Below are positions 13,975 through 21,837 of a stretch of DNA of 40,357 nucleotides, piece by piece. The translations under genes and the position numbers were made by a program. The DNA comes from a virus. Under the pieces are notes generated by a model. The model did no database searches. It was not told where the DNA came from and saw nothing but the letters and a program-made list of their open reading frames with translations. The stretch covers positions 1 through 40,357 of the IMG/VR virus record IMGVR_UViG_3300007541_000052, one strand, 5' to 3'. Within the stretch, counting starts at the first letter, position 1. The number at the start of each line of letters is the position of its first letter.

Positions 13975-14406
13975 ATGAAAAAACCTTTTGTGAAATCAAG
14001 CAGTTGTGTAATGTACCACATAGACCCAAACAAAAAAGTAAGGGTCTATTTGAATTACCCTAAGTCTTGTTATAGTGTAAAACAAAACGGCTTGGTTGTT
14101 TGTCATGCCTCAACGGTTATTTTGAAAGATTTTCAAACAATAGTAAGCAAGCCGGGTCAAAACAAAGTGCGAGAAGAAAAAAGAAAGAACGTGCACAGTT
14201 ATGTTGAAGGGCAGGTTATTTCTGAACAGGAGGCCTTCAGAAAAAATAAAGCTGATATGGAGTGGCGTTACATGCACTATAATCCGTACACAACCGACTA
14301 CTGGACAGATTCTGAAACGGGTAAATTTGTTTACTCTGGACAGCTTGCTTTACTCGACAATGATTGTCGCGTTTTGGTTTCTAATAATTTTTGTTTGCGA
14401 GATTGA
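13975..14406 (+). CDS. conserved-looking hypothetical protein (143 aa)
   Basis: It starts 4 nt after the ligase stop, so it is probably co-translated. The first half is beta-rich (CVMYHIDPNKKVRVYLNYPKS), the middle is basic (REEKRKNVHSYVEGQ), and the end has YNPYTTDYWTDSETGKFVYSGQLA. I have the impression of a family of phage hypotheticals but cannot name one. No catalytic motif is visible. Confidence 0.65.
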   Translation: MKKPFVKSSSCVMYHIDPNKKVRVYLNYPKSCYSVKQNGLVVCHASTVILKDFQTIVSKPGQNKVREEKRKNVHSYVEGQVISEQEAFRKNKADMEWRYMHYNPYTTDYWTDSETGKFVYSGQLALLDNDCRVLVSNNFCLRD

Positions 14407-14437
14407 CAGAATTGGTTTTTAGAAAGAAGTATGCAAA

Positions 14438-15607
14438 ATGAACTTAAACGATTTTGGTGAAAAATTATTGTATGAAAGTCCGTTTTATGGCCACGTTTGT
14501 ATTGGCGTTCCCAAAAGTTTTTCTACTGACATAGAAACCGCATGCGCTAGACTTGACGGATTAAACTACTCGTTGCATTTCAATAAAGATTATTTTGACT
14601 CACTAAACGACAAACAAAAAATTGGTTTAATAGAACACGAAATATTGCACATAGCTAATATGCATTTGCTGTATATTAGAAATTATAAAGACCGAGAAAT
14701 ATACAACATAGCATGCGATATGTCTATAAACCAATACATAAAACCAGAGAACCTTTTTCCAAGGGCATTTTTACCCGACAGTATAGATGATTGCAAAATG
14801 CCGTATTGGCAAGGAGTAGATTATTACTACAACCGTCTTTGCGAATCAAAAAGTGAAGCTCTTGCACAATTCAAAGATTACATGAAAAACGGTGGGGCTG
14901 TTTCGTGCAGTCATAATTATTGGGAAGAATCTCAGGAAGGCCTTGACGAAAATATAATCGAATTAATAAAAATTGATACGGCACAAAAATTAAAAGAAGC
15001 ATCTGACGCAGCAGAATCAAAAGTCCCAGGATGCACACCTGGAGACATAAGAAGTATTATTGACTCAATATTAAAGAAGGTCCCACAAGTACTAAATTGG
15101 AAAGCTTTAGTCAACCAATTTAATTCTTTTTCTGACAAGTCTAAGGTTAATTTTTCAAGAAACAAATTAAACAAAAGATTTCCGGGTTTTGAGGCACCGT
15201 ATCTTAGACTGAAAAGATCTCTACTTGTCGGAATAGACGTTTCCGGAAGTATGACGCGTCCGTTTTTAAAACAAATTTATCAACAAATAAACCACATAAG
15301 CAATACTGGAGTTGAAGTTACAATTTGCGAATGGGACGCTGGGATAAAATCAACTTATGACTACAAAAAAATAAAAAATAAAACCTCCATTGCTTACACT
15401 GGTGGCGGAGGAACAGACCCAACAGAGGCTATAGATTATTTCAAAAAAAGCGCTAATCTAAATGCAGCTGTGTTTTTTACAGATGGATTCATAAGTTGTA
15501 ATTGGGACAAAAAATTACACAAACCAATTTTGTGGATCATTCCAGAAAACGGAAACGACAAGTTTAGTTGTCCGGGTAAAAAAGTAAAGGTGAATTTTAA
15601 CATTTAA
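14438..15607 (+). CDS. HExxH and von Willebrand A domain protein (putative metallopeptidase, DUF2201-like)
   Basis: An N-terminal half with a zinc-metallopeptidase motif (H67-E-I-L-H71 in EHEILHIANMHL) is joined to a C-terminal VWA-like domain. The MIDAS motif DVSGSM begins at D267, with TGGGGTDP and FFTDGF further on. This architecture matches the DUF2201 proteins that usually sit beside MoxR-type AAA+ ATPases, as here. VWA domains bind a metal and act as adaptors that present substrates to the ATPase. Whether the HExxH is active cannot be seen. At 389 aa the length is normal. The MoxR gene follows 25 nt later. Confidence 0.85.
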   Translation: MNLNDFGEKLLYESPFYGHVCIGVPKSFSTDIETACARLDGLNYSLHFNKDYFDSLNDKQKIGLIEHEILHIANMHLLYIRNYKDREIYNIACDMSINQYIKPENLFPRAFLPDSIDDCKMPYWQGVDYYYNRLCESKSEALAQFKDYMKNGGAVSCSHNYWEESQEGLDENIIELIKIDTAQKLKEASDAAESKVPGCTPGDIRSIIDSILKKVPQVLNWKALVNQFNSFSDKSKVNFSRNKLNKRFPGFEAPYLRLKRSLLVGIDVSGSMTRPFLKQIYQQINHISNTGVEVTICEWDAGIKSTYDYKKIKNKTSIAYTGGGGTDPTEAIDYFKKSANLNAAVFFTDGFISCNWDKKLHKPILWIIPENGNDKFSCPGKKVKVNFNI

Positions 15608-15632
15608 GTTTGTTTTTTTAAGGTTTAATAAA

Positions 15633-16796
15633 ATGTCAGAACAACAAAGCTCAAGCACGATTAAAAACATTCTATACCATATCATTTCCAACAACCAGTC
15701 GTTGGCCGAGCAAGGCAAAAAGAAAAACGCCTTGCTGATAGAAGGCCCAGCTGGACTAGGCAAAACATCAGTTGTCCAGCAAGTTGCAGAGTCAGTTGGT
15801 TTTAACTTTGTCAAAGTTAATTTATCAAACGTAGAACAAGCCGGTGACTTGTGCGGTTTTCCTATCCGAGAGTTCGAGTACACAGATTCGGACCTGAGGC
15901 CGCACTGGATAAACGAAGTAGACGCGGCTTCTCCTGGAGCTCTAGACGGCCTCAAAAGAACAGGCAAAACCAGAACTGGTTACTGTAAGCCGGACTGGGT
16001 TCCAGAAGAAGATGGAAATGGCACCATATTGTTACTAGACGACTTTACCCGTGGTGCCACTCATATCATGCAAGCTACAATGGAAGTTATCGACAGGGGC
16101 GAGTACTTGTCTTGGAAACTTCCCAAAAACTGTCACGTCATCTTGACTTCAAATCCGTCAGACGGAGATTACAACGTTTCGGCTTTGGACGACGCTCAGT
16201 CGTCAAGATACATCAAAGTAGAAATGGGGTTCAATTTAGACGAATGGGCAAGATGGGCGGAGGGTTACGGTTTGGATTCTAGATGTATAAACTTTATTCT
16301 TCTTAATCCAGAAATGGTAACCCAAAAAACCAACCCCCGACTCATAACTGACTTCTTTAATTCTATCTCTTCTCTTAAAGATTTTTCTGCACCCGAGTCA
16401 CTTTCTTTGATCAGGAGCATAGGCGCTGGCAGTGTAGGACGCGAGTTCTCTACCACCTTTTGCCTGTTTATCCAAAACAGACTTGACAAAATACCGTCTC
16501 CAGGCGAAATTTATTCGAGCGCCCCTGAAACTTCTGTTCAGAAAATTTCTGATATATGTGGCAGTTCGCGGTCAGTAGAATTCAGGCAAGACATAGCTGG
16601 TTTGATGGGAAGAAGACTTGTTAACTTCGCCGCAAACGTTTTGTGCAAAACTAGGCACTCAAGAGAAAAAGAGGCGGAGGTAATAGCGGCTTTGATAAAC
16701 AATAATTGTCTTGGAAAAGACGTGAGTGGATACGTCAAAAAAGAATTAAATGGTTTTTATCAGTTCAAAACCCTTGTTTCCAAAATAGAAAATTGA
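15633..16796 (+). CDS. MoxR-like AAA+ ATPase (387 aa)
   Basis: Walker A is GPAGLGKTS (38-46) and Walker B is ILLLDDF (about 131-137). Sensor 1 lies in VILTSNPSD, and an Arg follows in DDAQSSRY. LCGFPIRE and EVDAA fit the MoxR group. MoxR ATPases pair with VWA proteins to remodel or activate client complexes. The VWA partner is immediately upstream and a 680-aa protein of unknown family starts 8 nt after the stop, so the three probably form one operon and one machine. The client is unknown; it could be a phage assembly or a host protein. Confidence 0.85.
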   Translation: MSEQQSSSTIKNILYHIISNNQSLAEQGKKKNALLIEGPAGLGKTSVVQQVAESVGFNFVKVNLSNVEQAGDLCGFPIREFEYTDSDLRPHWINEVDAASPGALDGLKRTGKTRTGYCKPDWVPEEDGNGTILLLDDFTRGATHIMQATMEVIDRGEYLSWKLPKNCHVILTSNPSDGDYNVSALDDAQSSRYIKVEMGFNLDEWARWAEGYGLDSRCINFILLNPEMVTQKTNPRLITDFFNSISSLKDFSAPESLSLIRSIGAGSVGREFSTTFCLFIQNRLDKIPSPGEIYSSAPETSVQKISDICGSSRSVEFRQDIAGLMGRRLVNFAANVLCKTRHSREKEAEVIAALINNNCLGKDVSGYVKKELNGFYQFKTLVSKIEN

Positions 16797-16804
16797 GGTT
16801 AAAA

Positions 16805-18847
16805 ATGAAACTAGGAATAGTTATAAACAGCGAAATAGCTTTCAATGATAGGGTTTCTGTACCCAAAAAAATCAATGATTATCTATATTTACAACCTATA
16901 AACCCCAAAGTTGTTTCTGTTCTTTCAGATTTTGGCATCAATATATCACAGGACTTAACCCGTAAGTCTGCAAGTAACCCCAAGTTTTACTATACGCATA
17001 TAATTGGCAGTTCAGTAAATTTTCTAAATGCATTGCTTGTTGTTTCAAAAGAAAACAAACCAACAATACTTGCAAGCGACCCAAGCCTTTTAGAGATTAT
17101 AAAATATATATGTTGCGAAATTCTTTTTATTAAACGTTATAATGATATTATTAATATTATTTTCGAAGACGACTTGGATCAATTAGAAAATATAGACAAA
17201 GATTTTACTAAACTGCTTTCAAAACTTAAATACAAAGAAACAATACTAGAGTCGAGTATAGATTCAGTTTGCTTTTATCCTAAAACCAAATTTGACAGAA
17301 ATTATTTCAAAGAAACATACCCTTCTGTCAATAAAAAAATGAAACCCAAAGACGCTGATATATCCGTGGTCGACGAAGATTTAACAGCAAGAGACTTGAT
17401 GAAAGAACTTAACAATATTAAGGTCAAAGTTTTTTCTTTAAGTGGCATCGAGTCTTTTAATTTTTGTGAAATTCTTGCAAATCATTTGTCGAGCTTTGCT
17501 ACAATAAACACAAACACTGCTACTTTTGATTTTCACTCAGGCGCTTCAGTTGAAATAATATTGCAATTCAAAAATTACATAGATGATTTGATAACGAGTT
17601 TTATCAATGGAGAAGAATCAGAAATCGAGTTAGAATTATTTGTCAAAATTGGACAATTGGAAAACGGATCCACCCGAAGCCCGTTTTCGCAGTGGGGTAA
17701 ACTAGAGTGCCCGTTAACAAAAACGTCAGGGAACAACCTTTCGTTTAAAGGGGCTAATGATGAGGACGTATATGTAGATAATTTGTTTAATTTTGATTGC
17801 CCTATAAAAGATACAAAAGAAGATTTTATTCACAATAAATTTGTTGAAATATTAACGCAGGCGCCCCAATTTTCTCGTCTCCAACAAGTCGCTTTTGGGA
17901 AAAACAAATCTTTTCAAACGGCAATTTGTCCAGACAGCGTGGAAAGGATTCTTCGCCCAAAACATTGGGCAGAGAAAGCGCAATCTGAAACAAGTGAAAG
18001 TGAAAACTACAATGAATGGCACAACGGAATTTCTTTGTATATAAACAAAAATGACAGAAAAGCTGTAGACTGGATACTAGACTCAAATAACTTGGTTTTA
18101 AACACTGACATTATAAACTCGATCGTTCCAGAAAATGCAAAAGATTTAAAAAAAGAAAACATAAAAAATATAATGTCAAAAATAATGTCGTCTGATATCA
18201 AGGCTGTTCTTTACGGAGTAAACGAACTGTTGTCATTCGACGCACGTAAATATTGGCCTGTGCAAATGTTTATTTTAAGAACAAATAAATTTCCAATAAG
18301 AGACCTGTGGGCCAAATCTAAAAAACTAGAAGCTTTTTGGAATACTTATCACGTCCAGATATCACGGCATAATTCGAGTAATGTTTCTATTTTAATCGGG
18401 ACAACCCATTATTTTGATTCAAAAAATATTGAAAACATATCAGCCGTCATGCAAATTCTAGGAAAGGCAGCCAGTAAGAGTTTCCCCAGCAATCAGGTGC
18501 ACGAAAAAATGTCAACTATACTTGACATAGTGTGTTCTGCGGATATACTTGGTGATCTCGTTAAAGATCAAGTACAAAATAGATTAAACGGTTTGTTTCA
18601 AGGTAAAATAAAAATAACCAACGGTACTTTTGATCTGTCATTGTTTAATGACGAAGAAAATGATTTTGGTATGTTTTTTACTTTTGCATCGGGTAAAACC
18701 GAAATTTACCAATATTCGTCTTCTGAAGAAAAAGATCAGGTTATAAAAAATTATTTATCGTCTTCAACCAGCTGTACCCAAAAAGAAGAACCGGCCCAAA
18801 GAGCAGAAATTACAAAACCTAGTTTAGTAGATTTATTTGCAGTTTAA
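16805..18847 (+). CDS. large protein of unknown family, third member of the MoxR/VWA cluster (680 aa)
   Basis: GAGG precedes ATG 16805; a longer ORF from 16706 would run into the MoxR gene and is rejected. The protein is acidic to neutral, without membrane segments. One stretch (DADISVVDEDLTARDLMKELN) resembles a charged linker, and the C-terminus (SCTQKEEPAQRAEITKPSLVDLFAV) looks like a flexible tail ending in a short hydrophobic peptide. I recognise no domain. The position suggests it is the client, scaffold or target-recognition part of the MoxR/VWA machine. Such tails can act as docking peptides, but that is inference. Confidence 0.75.
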   Translation: MKLGIVINSEIAFNDRVSVPKKINDYLYLQPINPKVVSVLSDFGINISQDLTRKSASNPKFYYTHIIGSSVNFLNALLVVSKENKPTILASDPSLLEIIKYICCEILFIKRYNDIINIIFEDDLDQLENIDKDFTKLLSKLKYKETILESSIDSVCFYPKTKFDRNYFKETYPSVNKKMKPKDADISVVDEDLTARDLMKELNNIKVKVFSLSGIESFNFCEILANHLSSFATINTNTATFDFHSGASVEIILQFKNYIDDLITSFINGEESEIELELFVKIGQLENGSTRSPFSQWGKLECPLTKTSGNNLSFKGANDEDVYVDNLFNFDCPIKDTKEDFIHNKFVEILTQAPQFSRLQQVAFGKNKSFQTAICPDSVERILRPKHWAEKAQSETSESENYNEWHNGISLYINKNDRKAVDWILDSNNLVLNTDIINSIVPENAKDLKKENIKNIMSKIMSSDIKAVLYGVNELLSFDARKYWPVQMFILRTNKFPIRDLWAKSKKLEAFWNTYHVQISRHNSSNVSILIGTTHYFDSKNIENISAVMQILGKAASKSFPSNQVHEKMSTILDIVCSADILGDLVKDQVQNRLNGLFQGKIKITNGTFDLSLFNDEENDFGMFFTFASGKTEIYQYSSSEEKDQVIKNYLSSSTSCTQKEEPAQRAEITKPSLVDLFAV

Positions 18848-18887
18848 AATAAAGGAAATAAAACAAGAGAAGTTTAGTTTGGTCGCT

Positions 18888-18909
18888 TAACTTTATCTAT
18901 GATAGGATT
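18888..18909 (+). promoter_or_regulatory. short CTAT-G-ATAG palindromic motif before phoH
   Basis: ATCTATGATAGGATT precedes the phoH start, and ATCTATGTGATAGAATT (about 20318-20334) precedes the gene at 20345. Both centre on a CTAT/ATAG inverted pair. It may be a phage promoter or an operator; two copies are too few to decide. Confidence 0.25.
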
Positions 18910-18912
18910 AAT

Positions 18913-19581
18913 ATGAAAAAAACCAGACCAAACGGCTTTGTACCAGTTTCAAGCAAAACTGAAAACCAAAAAAAATACATAATGTCGATACAAAAAAATG
19001 ACGTTGTGATATGCTCAGGACCAAGTGGAACTGGAAAAAGCTTGATAGCCCTTGGAATTGCTTTTCAAAAATACTATAAAAATGAAATAGGAACAATATT
19101 CGTAACTAGGCCGATGGTTGCAACTTCAGAAAGAGAGTTTCCTTATATAAAAGGAACTTTGTTTGAAAAATTAGAACCCTACTACGCCCCAATAATCGAA
19201 GTTATAGGGCAGTTACACGGTGGTGGCACTAACGGTAAAAAGATAGCAAAAGAACTAATAGAAACCGGAATCGTTGTTCTGCAGCCAATAGAGCTTATGA
19301 GAGGGTTCACTTACAAAAACTGCTGTGTTTTAGTAACAGAGTCACAAAACATGAGTGTGCAACAAGCAGTTATGGCTATCACTAGAATAGGCGAAGGCTG
19401 CAAGATGATATTCGAAGGGGACACTGACCAAAAAGACGTGCGATTTGAAAGCGGCCTTTCCTTTTTAATAAGAAAGCTAGGCGGAAACGATGACGTTTGC
19501 TCTGTTGTGCAGCTTGGCAATGAAGATATTCAAAGGCACCCTTTGATAGGAAGAATTTTAGAACTAATAAAAAAGGAATGA
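18913..19581 (+). CDS. phoH: PhoH-like P-loop ATPase (222 aa)
   Basis: Walker A GPSGTGKS (36-43), the PhoH block FVTRPMVATSEREF (63-76), LEPYYAPI, and the later GEGCKMIFEGDTDQKD with GLSFLIRKL mark a PhoH-family protein. Such proteins are common in phages and are thought to be RNA-dependent ATPases or helicase-like; the true role is unsettled. The Walker B region reads VLVTESQN (139-146), where most members have LDEAQN, so the acidic residue before Glu is replaced by Thr142. The stop overlaps an ATG of the next ORF. Confidence 0.88.
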   Translation: MKKTRPNGFVPVSSKTENQKKYIMSIQKNDVVICSGPSGTGKSLIALGIAFQKYYKNEIGTIFVTRPMVATSEREFPYIKGTLFEKLEPYYAPIIEVIGQLHGGGTNGKKIAKELIETGIVVLQPIELMRGFTYKNCCVLVTESQNMSVQQAVMAITRIGEGCKMIFEGDTDQKDVRFESGLSFLIRKLGGNDDVCSVVQLGNEDIQRHPLIGRILELIKKE

Positions 19582-19583
19582 CG

Positions 19584-19985
19584 ATGATAGTTGCAGTTTC
19601 TATAGACAGAGATTTCGATGATTATGCAAAATTTTCTGATACCCTTCAGAATATAGAATCATCAAATACAGCAGTAGAATTTTGTTCGATTGGAAAACCA
19701 GAACTATTGCTGCGGTACAAAGAGGAGTTTGGTTCTAATGTTAATGTTTTTGAGATATTTTGGAAAGTAAACTCGGAAACATTAAAGAAAGACATCAAAC
19801 AAGGAAAGTTTGGGCCGTATGACTCAGGCGCGCCATTGGCGGCTGCAAGAAGAGTCGCTGGATATTGTACTCATTTTATAAATTTTGGAAATGGAGATTA
19901 CAATATTTCAAGAGAATGCCTAAACCTTGAAAGACCAGAGATCACGTTTAGCTCTCAAGAAACGAGTAAGAGATACAAGTTCTAG
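19584..19985 (+). CDS. possible SLOG-fold (DUF2493-like) nucleotide-binding protein (133 aa)
   Basis: AVSIDRDFDDYAKFSDTLQ with FCSIGKPELLLRYKEEFG, then GAPLAAARRVAGYCTHFINFGNGD, follows the layout of short Rossmann-type SLOG/DUF2493 proteins (GGRDF-x-DY, a G-A-D-x-L-A-x-x-Y-A helix, and R-N-x-x-M-A...A-L-V-A-F). The glycine-rich first loop is not well kept, so ligand binding is unsure. AAAGGA at 19572-19577 favours ATG 19584 over the ATG at 19578 that overlaps the phoH stop. The SLOG assignment is tentative. Confidence 0.5.
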   Translation: MIVAVSIDRDFDDYAKFSDTLQNIESSNTAVEFCSIGKPELLLRYKEEFGSNVNVFEIFWKVNSETLKKDIKQGKFGPYDSGAPLAAARRVAGYCTHFINFGNGDYNISRECLNLERPEITFSSQETSKRYKF

Positions 19986-19993
19986 GAAAAAAA

Positions 19994-20314
19994 ATGCTAG
20001 TAACAAAAGAATACCTGTGCGAAAATTGTGGTGAAATTGAAATACTTCAAAGCCACAAACAAATCTCTAAAAAATGCCCAACGTGCAAGGCAAAAATAGA
20101 AAGGATCATCGGTGCTCCGATAGTATCGAAATTGAATGAACCTAGAACCATTGGGGCTCAACTTGATTTAAACAACAAGCGAAACCCTCTTTCTAGGGAA
20201 AAGGCGATGGGTGTAGGAAAGCAAAAAAAGCTGGAAAAAGAATCTCGCATGAGAAAAATATCAAAACTAAGCCCGTCTGGAATGAAAAGGTTCTTGAACG
20301 ACGGCGTACTTTGA
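19994..20314 (+). CDS. FmdB-like zinc-ribbon protein (106 aa)
   Basis: YLCENCGEIEILQSHKQISKKCPTCKAKIERIIGAP contains two CxxC pairs (CENC, CPTC) in the FmdB-type ribbon, where the first pair is followed by E-x-x-x...K-x-C-P-x-C and then the hydrophobic IGAP. The remainder is basic and probably unstructured (REKAMGVGKQKKLEKESRMRK), likely to touch nucleic acid. Such ribbons are frequent in phages as putative regulators. It lies 8 nt after the preceding gene. Confidence 0.7.
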   Translation: MLVTKEYLCENCGEIEILQSHKQISKKCPTCKAKIERIIGAPIVSKLNEPRTIGAQLDLNNKRNPLSREKAMGVGKQKKLEKESRMRKISKLSPSGMKRFLNDGVL

Positions 20315-20344
20315 TCTAATCTATGTGATAGAATTGAGGTCAAA

Positions 20345-20566
20345 ATGAGTATTGATTTTAAAGACGCCAAAAAGATTTTTGTTTTGAGACACAAAGACAC
20401 AGAAAAATATCTAAATTACAAAAACGCACTTGTAAAAAATTTTTGTAATGCGCTAATATTTACAACTGAATGGAAGGCTAGGCAAAGAAGGTCTTCCCTA
20501 AAAAAAATAGACTCTTCTTGTCTTGAAATAGTAGAATATTTTTTGTCGCAAAATTGCATAAAATAG
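20345..20566 (+). CDS. basic hypothetical protein (73 aa)
   Basis: GAGG at 20336-20339 precedes ATG 20345. The protein is basic with a cluster KARQRRSSLKK in the middle and helices on either side, compatible with nucleic-acid binding. No family is recognised. A CTAT-GTG-ATAG palindrome lies just upstream, similar to the one ahead of phoH. Confidence 0.55.
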   Translation: MSIDFKDAKKIFVLRHKDTEKYLNYKNALVKNFCNALIFTTEWKARQRRSSLKKIDSSCLEIVEYFLSQNCIK

Positions 20567-20582
20567 AAAGGTATGAATAAGA

Positions 20583-20810
20583 ATGTTGCTAAGTTGTAAT
20601 AATTGTTCAGAAGAAATGGTAGACGCAGAAGATAACGCAAGCGAAGAATCGACAGATGTTGTAAAAATAAACATCACATGTGTTTGCGGTTATGTAAACC
20701 AGCATTCAAGTTTAGGTTACCCTAGACTAGCTGGAGTCGACAAGTACTACTTTGAATTTACAGATGAATTTTCCATAGAGTGCAGAGAAAGAAAATCGTT
20801 TAATGTTTAA
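20583..20810 (+). CDS. small Cys-pair (zinc-ribbon-like) protein (75 aa)
   Basis: CNNC at residues 5-8 and CVCG at about 33-36 give four Cys for a zinc site, separated by an acidic stretch (EEMVDAEDNASEESTD). The C-terminus (DKYYFEFTDEFSIECRERKSF) is beta-like. The start is ATG 20583; AAAGG lies about 12 nt upstream, and a competing ATG at 20573 opens only 8 codons. It overlaps the following gene by 8 nt. Confidence 0.55.
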   Translation: MLLSCNNCSEEMVDAEDNASEESTDVVKINITCVCGYVNQHSSLGYPRLAGVDKYYFEFTDEFSIECRERKSFNV

Positions 20811-21141
20811 ACAAATTTATATTTCTAATATATCAGAATTACCAGTTGCTTTAGCAGAAGTAAAATATACAAAAGATGGAAAGTCTGCAAGTGGTAAAAT
20901 AGAGAACTACCTTGTTGCCGCCAAGAAAACAACAGGAGAACACCCTACTTACTTTATAAGGCTTTTTGCTAATTTACCAGCCCGAAAAGAAGGCAATGCA
21001 TTCAATAGCCATGTTATGAATCCCACTTTTGTGGCAGTAAACGAAAAAACATTTTCGCAATACATCGAGTATCTTTATAGCGGAAAAGAAGGTGCGTGGC
21101 TCAATGTAAGAAATGACATGAGGGATCAAAATATCATATGA
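20803..21141 (+). CDS. hypothetical protein (112 aa)
   Basis: It overlaps its neighbours by 8 nt at the front and 4 nt at the back, indicating coupling. The sequence alternates beta strands (NYLVAAKKTTGEHPTYFIRLFANLP) with a C-terminal helix (EKTFSQYIEYLYSG), a compact globular pattern. No family is recognised. Confidence 0.6.
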   Translation: MFKQIYISNISELPVALAEVKYTKDGKSASGKIENYLVAAKKTTGEHPTYFIRLFANLPARKEGNAFNSHVMNPTFVAVNEKTFSQYIEYLYSGKEGAWLNVRNDMRDQNII

Positions 21142-21464
21142 GTAAAACAACAAAAATAACAAAAAAGAAAAGAACAACAGCCAACCCCGCCGATATAATG
21201 TATATCAAGTCAAAGCAAAAGTCGCAAACTGCAGAGGAAATTTCTGAGGCGATAGGGCTTTCTTTGACGACAGTAAAAAAACACTATTCTGGTATAACAC
21301 AAAAAGAAACCGTCGAAAAAAACATTGGTCGCTCCAAAATAAAACTACCAAACGGGGGACGAGTTTTTCAAATGACGGACGACTTAGACGCCCCAGTAAA
21401 AAGAAGCCCCCTAAAAGATCAAGCCGATCTAGACGCGCAAAACGGTATATACAGGTTGAAGTAA
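21138..21464 (+). CDS. small protein with helix-turn-helix-like segment (108 aa)
   Basis: After a very basic N-terminus (SKTTKITKKKRTT) the segment QTAEEISEAIGLSLTTVKKHYSGI (about residues 31-54) fits a helix-turn-helix: AEEISEAIG as the first helix, LS as the turn and LTTVKKHY as the recognition helix, as in sigma-like and LuxR-type motifs. It may be a DNA-binding regulator or a terminase-small-subunit-type protein. Both neighbours overlap it by 1-4 nt. Confidence 0.55.
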   Translation: MSKTTKITKKKRTTANPADIMYIKSKQKSQTAEEISEAIGLSLTTVKKHYSGITQKETVEKNIGRSKIKLPNGGRVFQMTDDLDAPVKRSPLKDQADLDAQNGIYRLK

Positions 21465-21829
21465 TGATAAACGGGTCAAAATCAAACCGGGACGCAATAA
21501 TTCACCTCGCTATGCAAAGGAGGTTTGAAAAAAACGGAGTAAAACTCCCGCCTAAATACTGGAATCTTCCAGAGTACAAACAAGAATACGCCCATCAAAT
21601 CAGGGGGTATTACAAACTAACAAAAGCGTACTCTGAAACGGTTATATTAAAAGTGTTTCAACGCGAGCGCTGGTGTTTTAGCTTGCACAACGAATCTCTT
21701 GTTGGAAAAATTTCTCAAGAAAATAACATAGAAAAAACAAAACAACAGCAAACTCAGCCGTTGGCAAAACCAAAAATTCAAAACACTTCTGATCTTGCCA
21801 ATGAAGACATTCCTTTGTTCAGAAAATAA
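21464..21829 (+). CDS. hypothetical protein (121 aa)
   Basis: ATG 21464 overlaps the previous TAA by one base. The N-terminal two thirds are basic and aromatic (LPPKYWNLPEYKQEYAHQIRGYYKLTKAYSE), the last third is Gln/Pro-rich and probably disordered. It lies 8 nt ahead of the recA-like gene and may assist it, but no domain is recognised. T4-like phages carry a UvsY mediator near the recombinase; I see no clear similarity. Confidence 0.6.
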   Translation: MINGSKSNRDAIIHLAMQRRFEKNGVKLPPKYWNLPEYKQEYAHQIRGYYKLTKAYSETVILKVFQRERWCFSLHNESLVGKISQENNIEKTKQQQTQPLAKPKIQNTSDLANEDIPLFRK

Positions 21830-21837
21830 GGTGAAAT

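Noticed and set aside
16706-16805. Longer N-terminus for the 680-aa protein
   Set aside because: The extension runs through the coding end of the MoxR gene, while ATG 16805 has its own GAGG.
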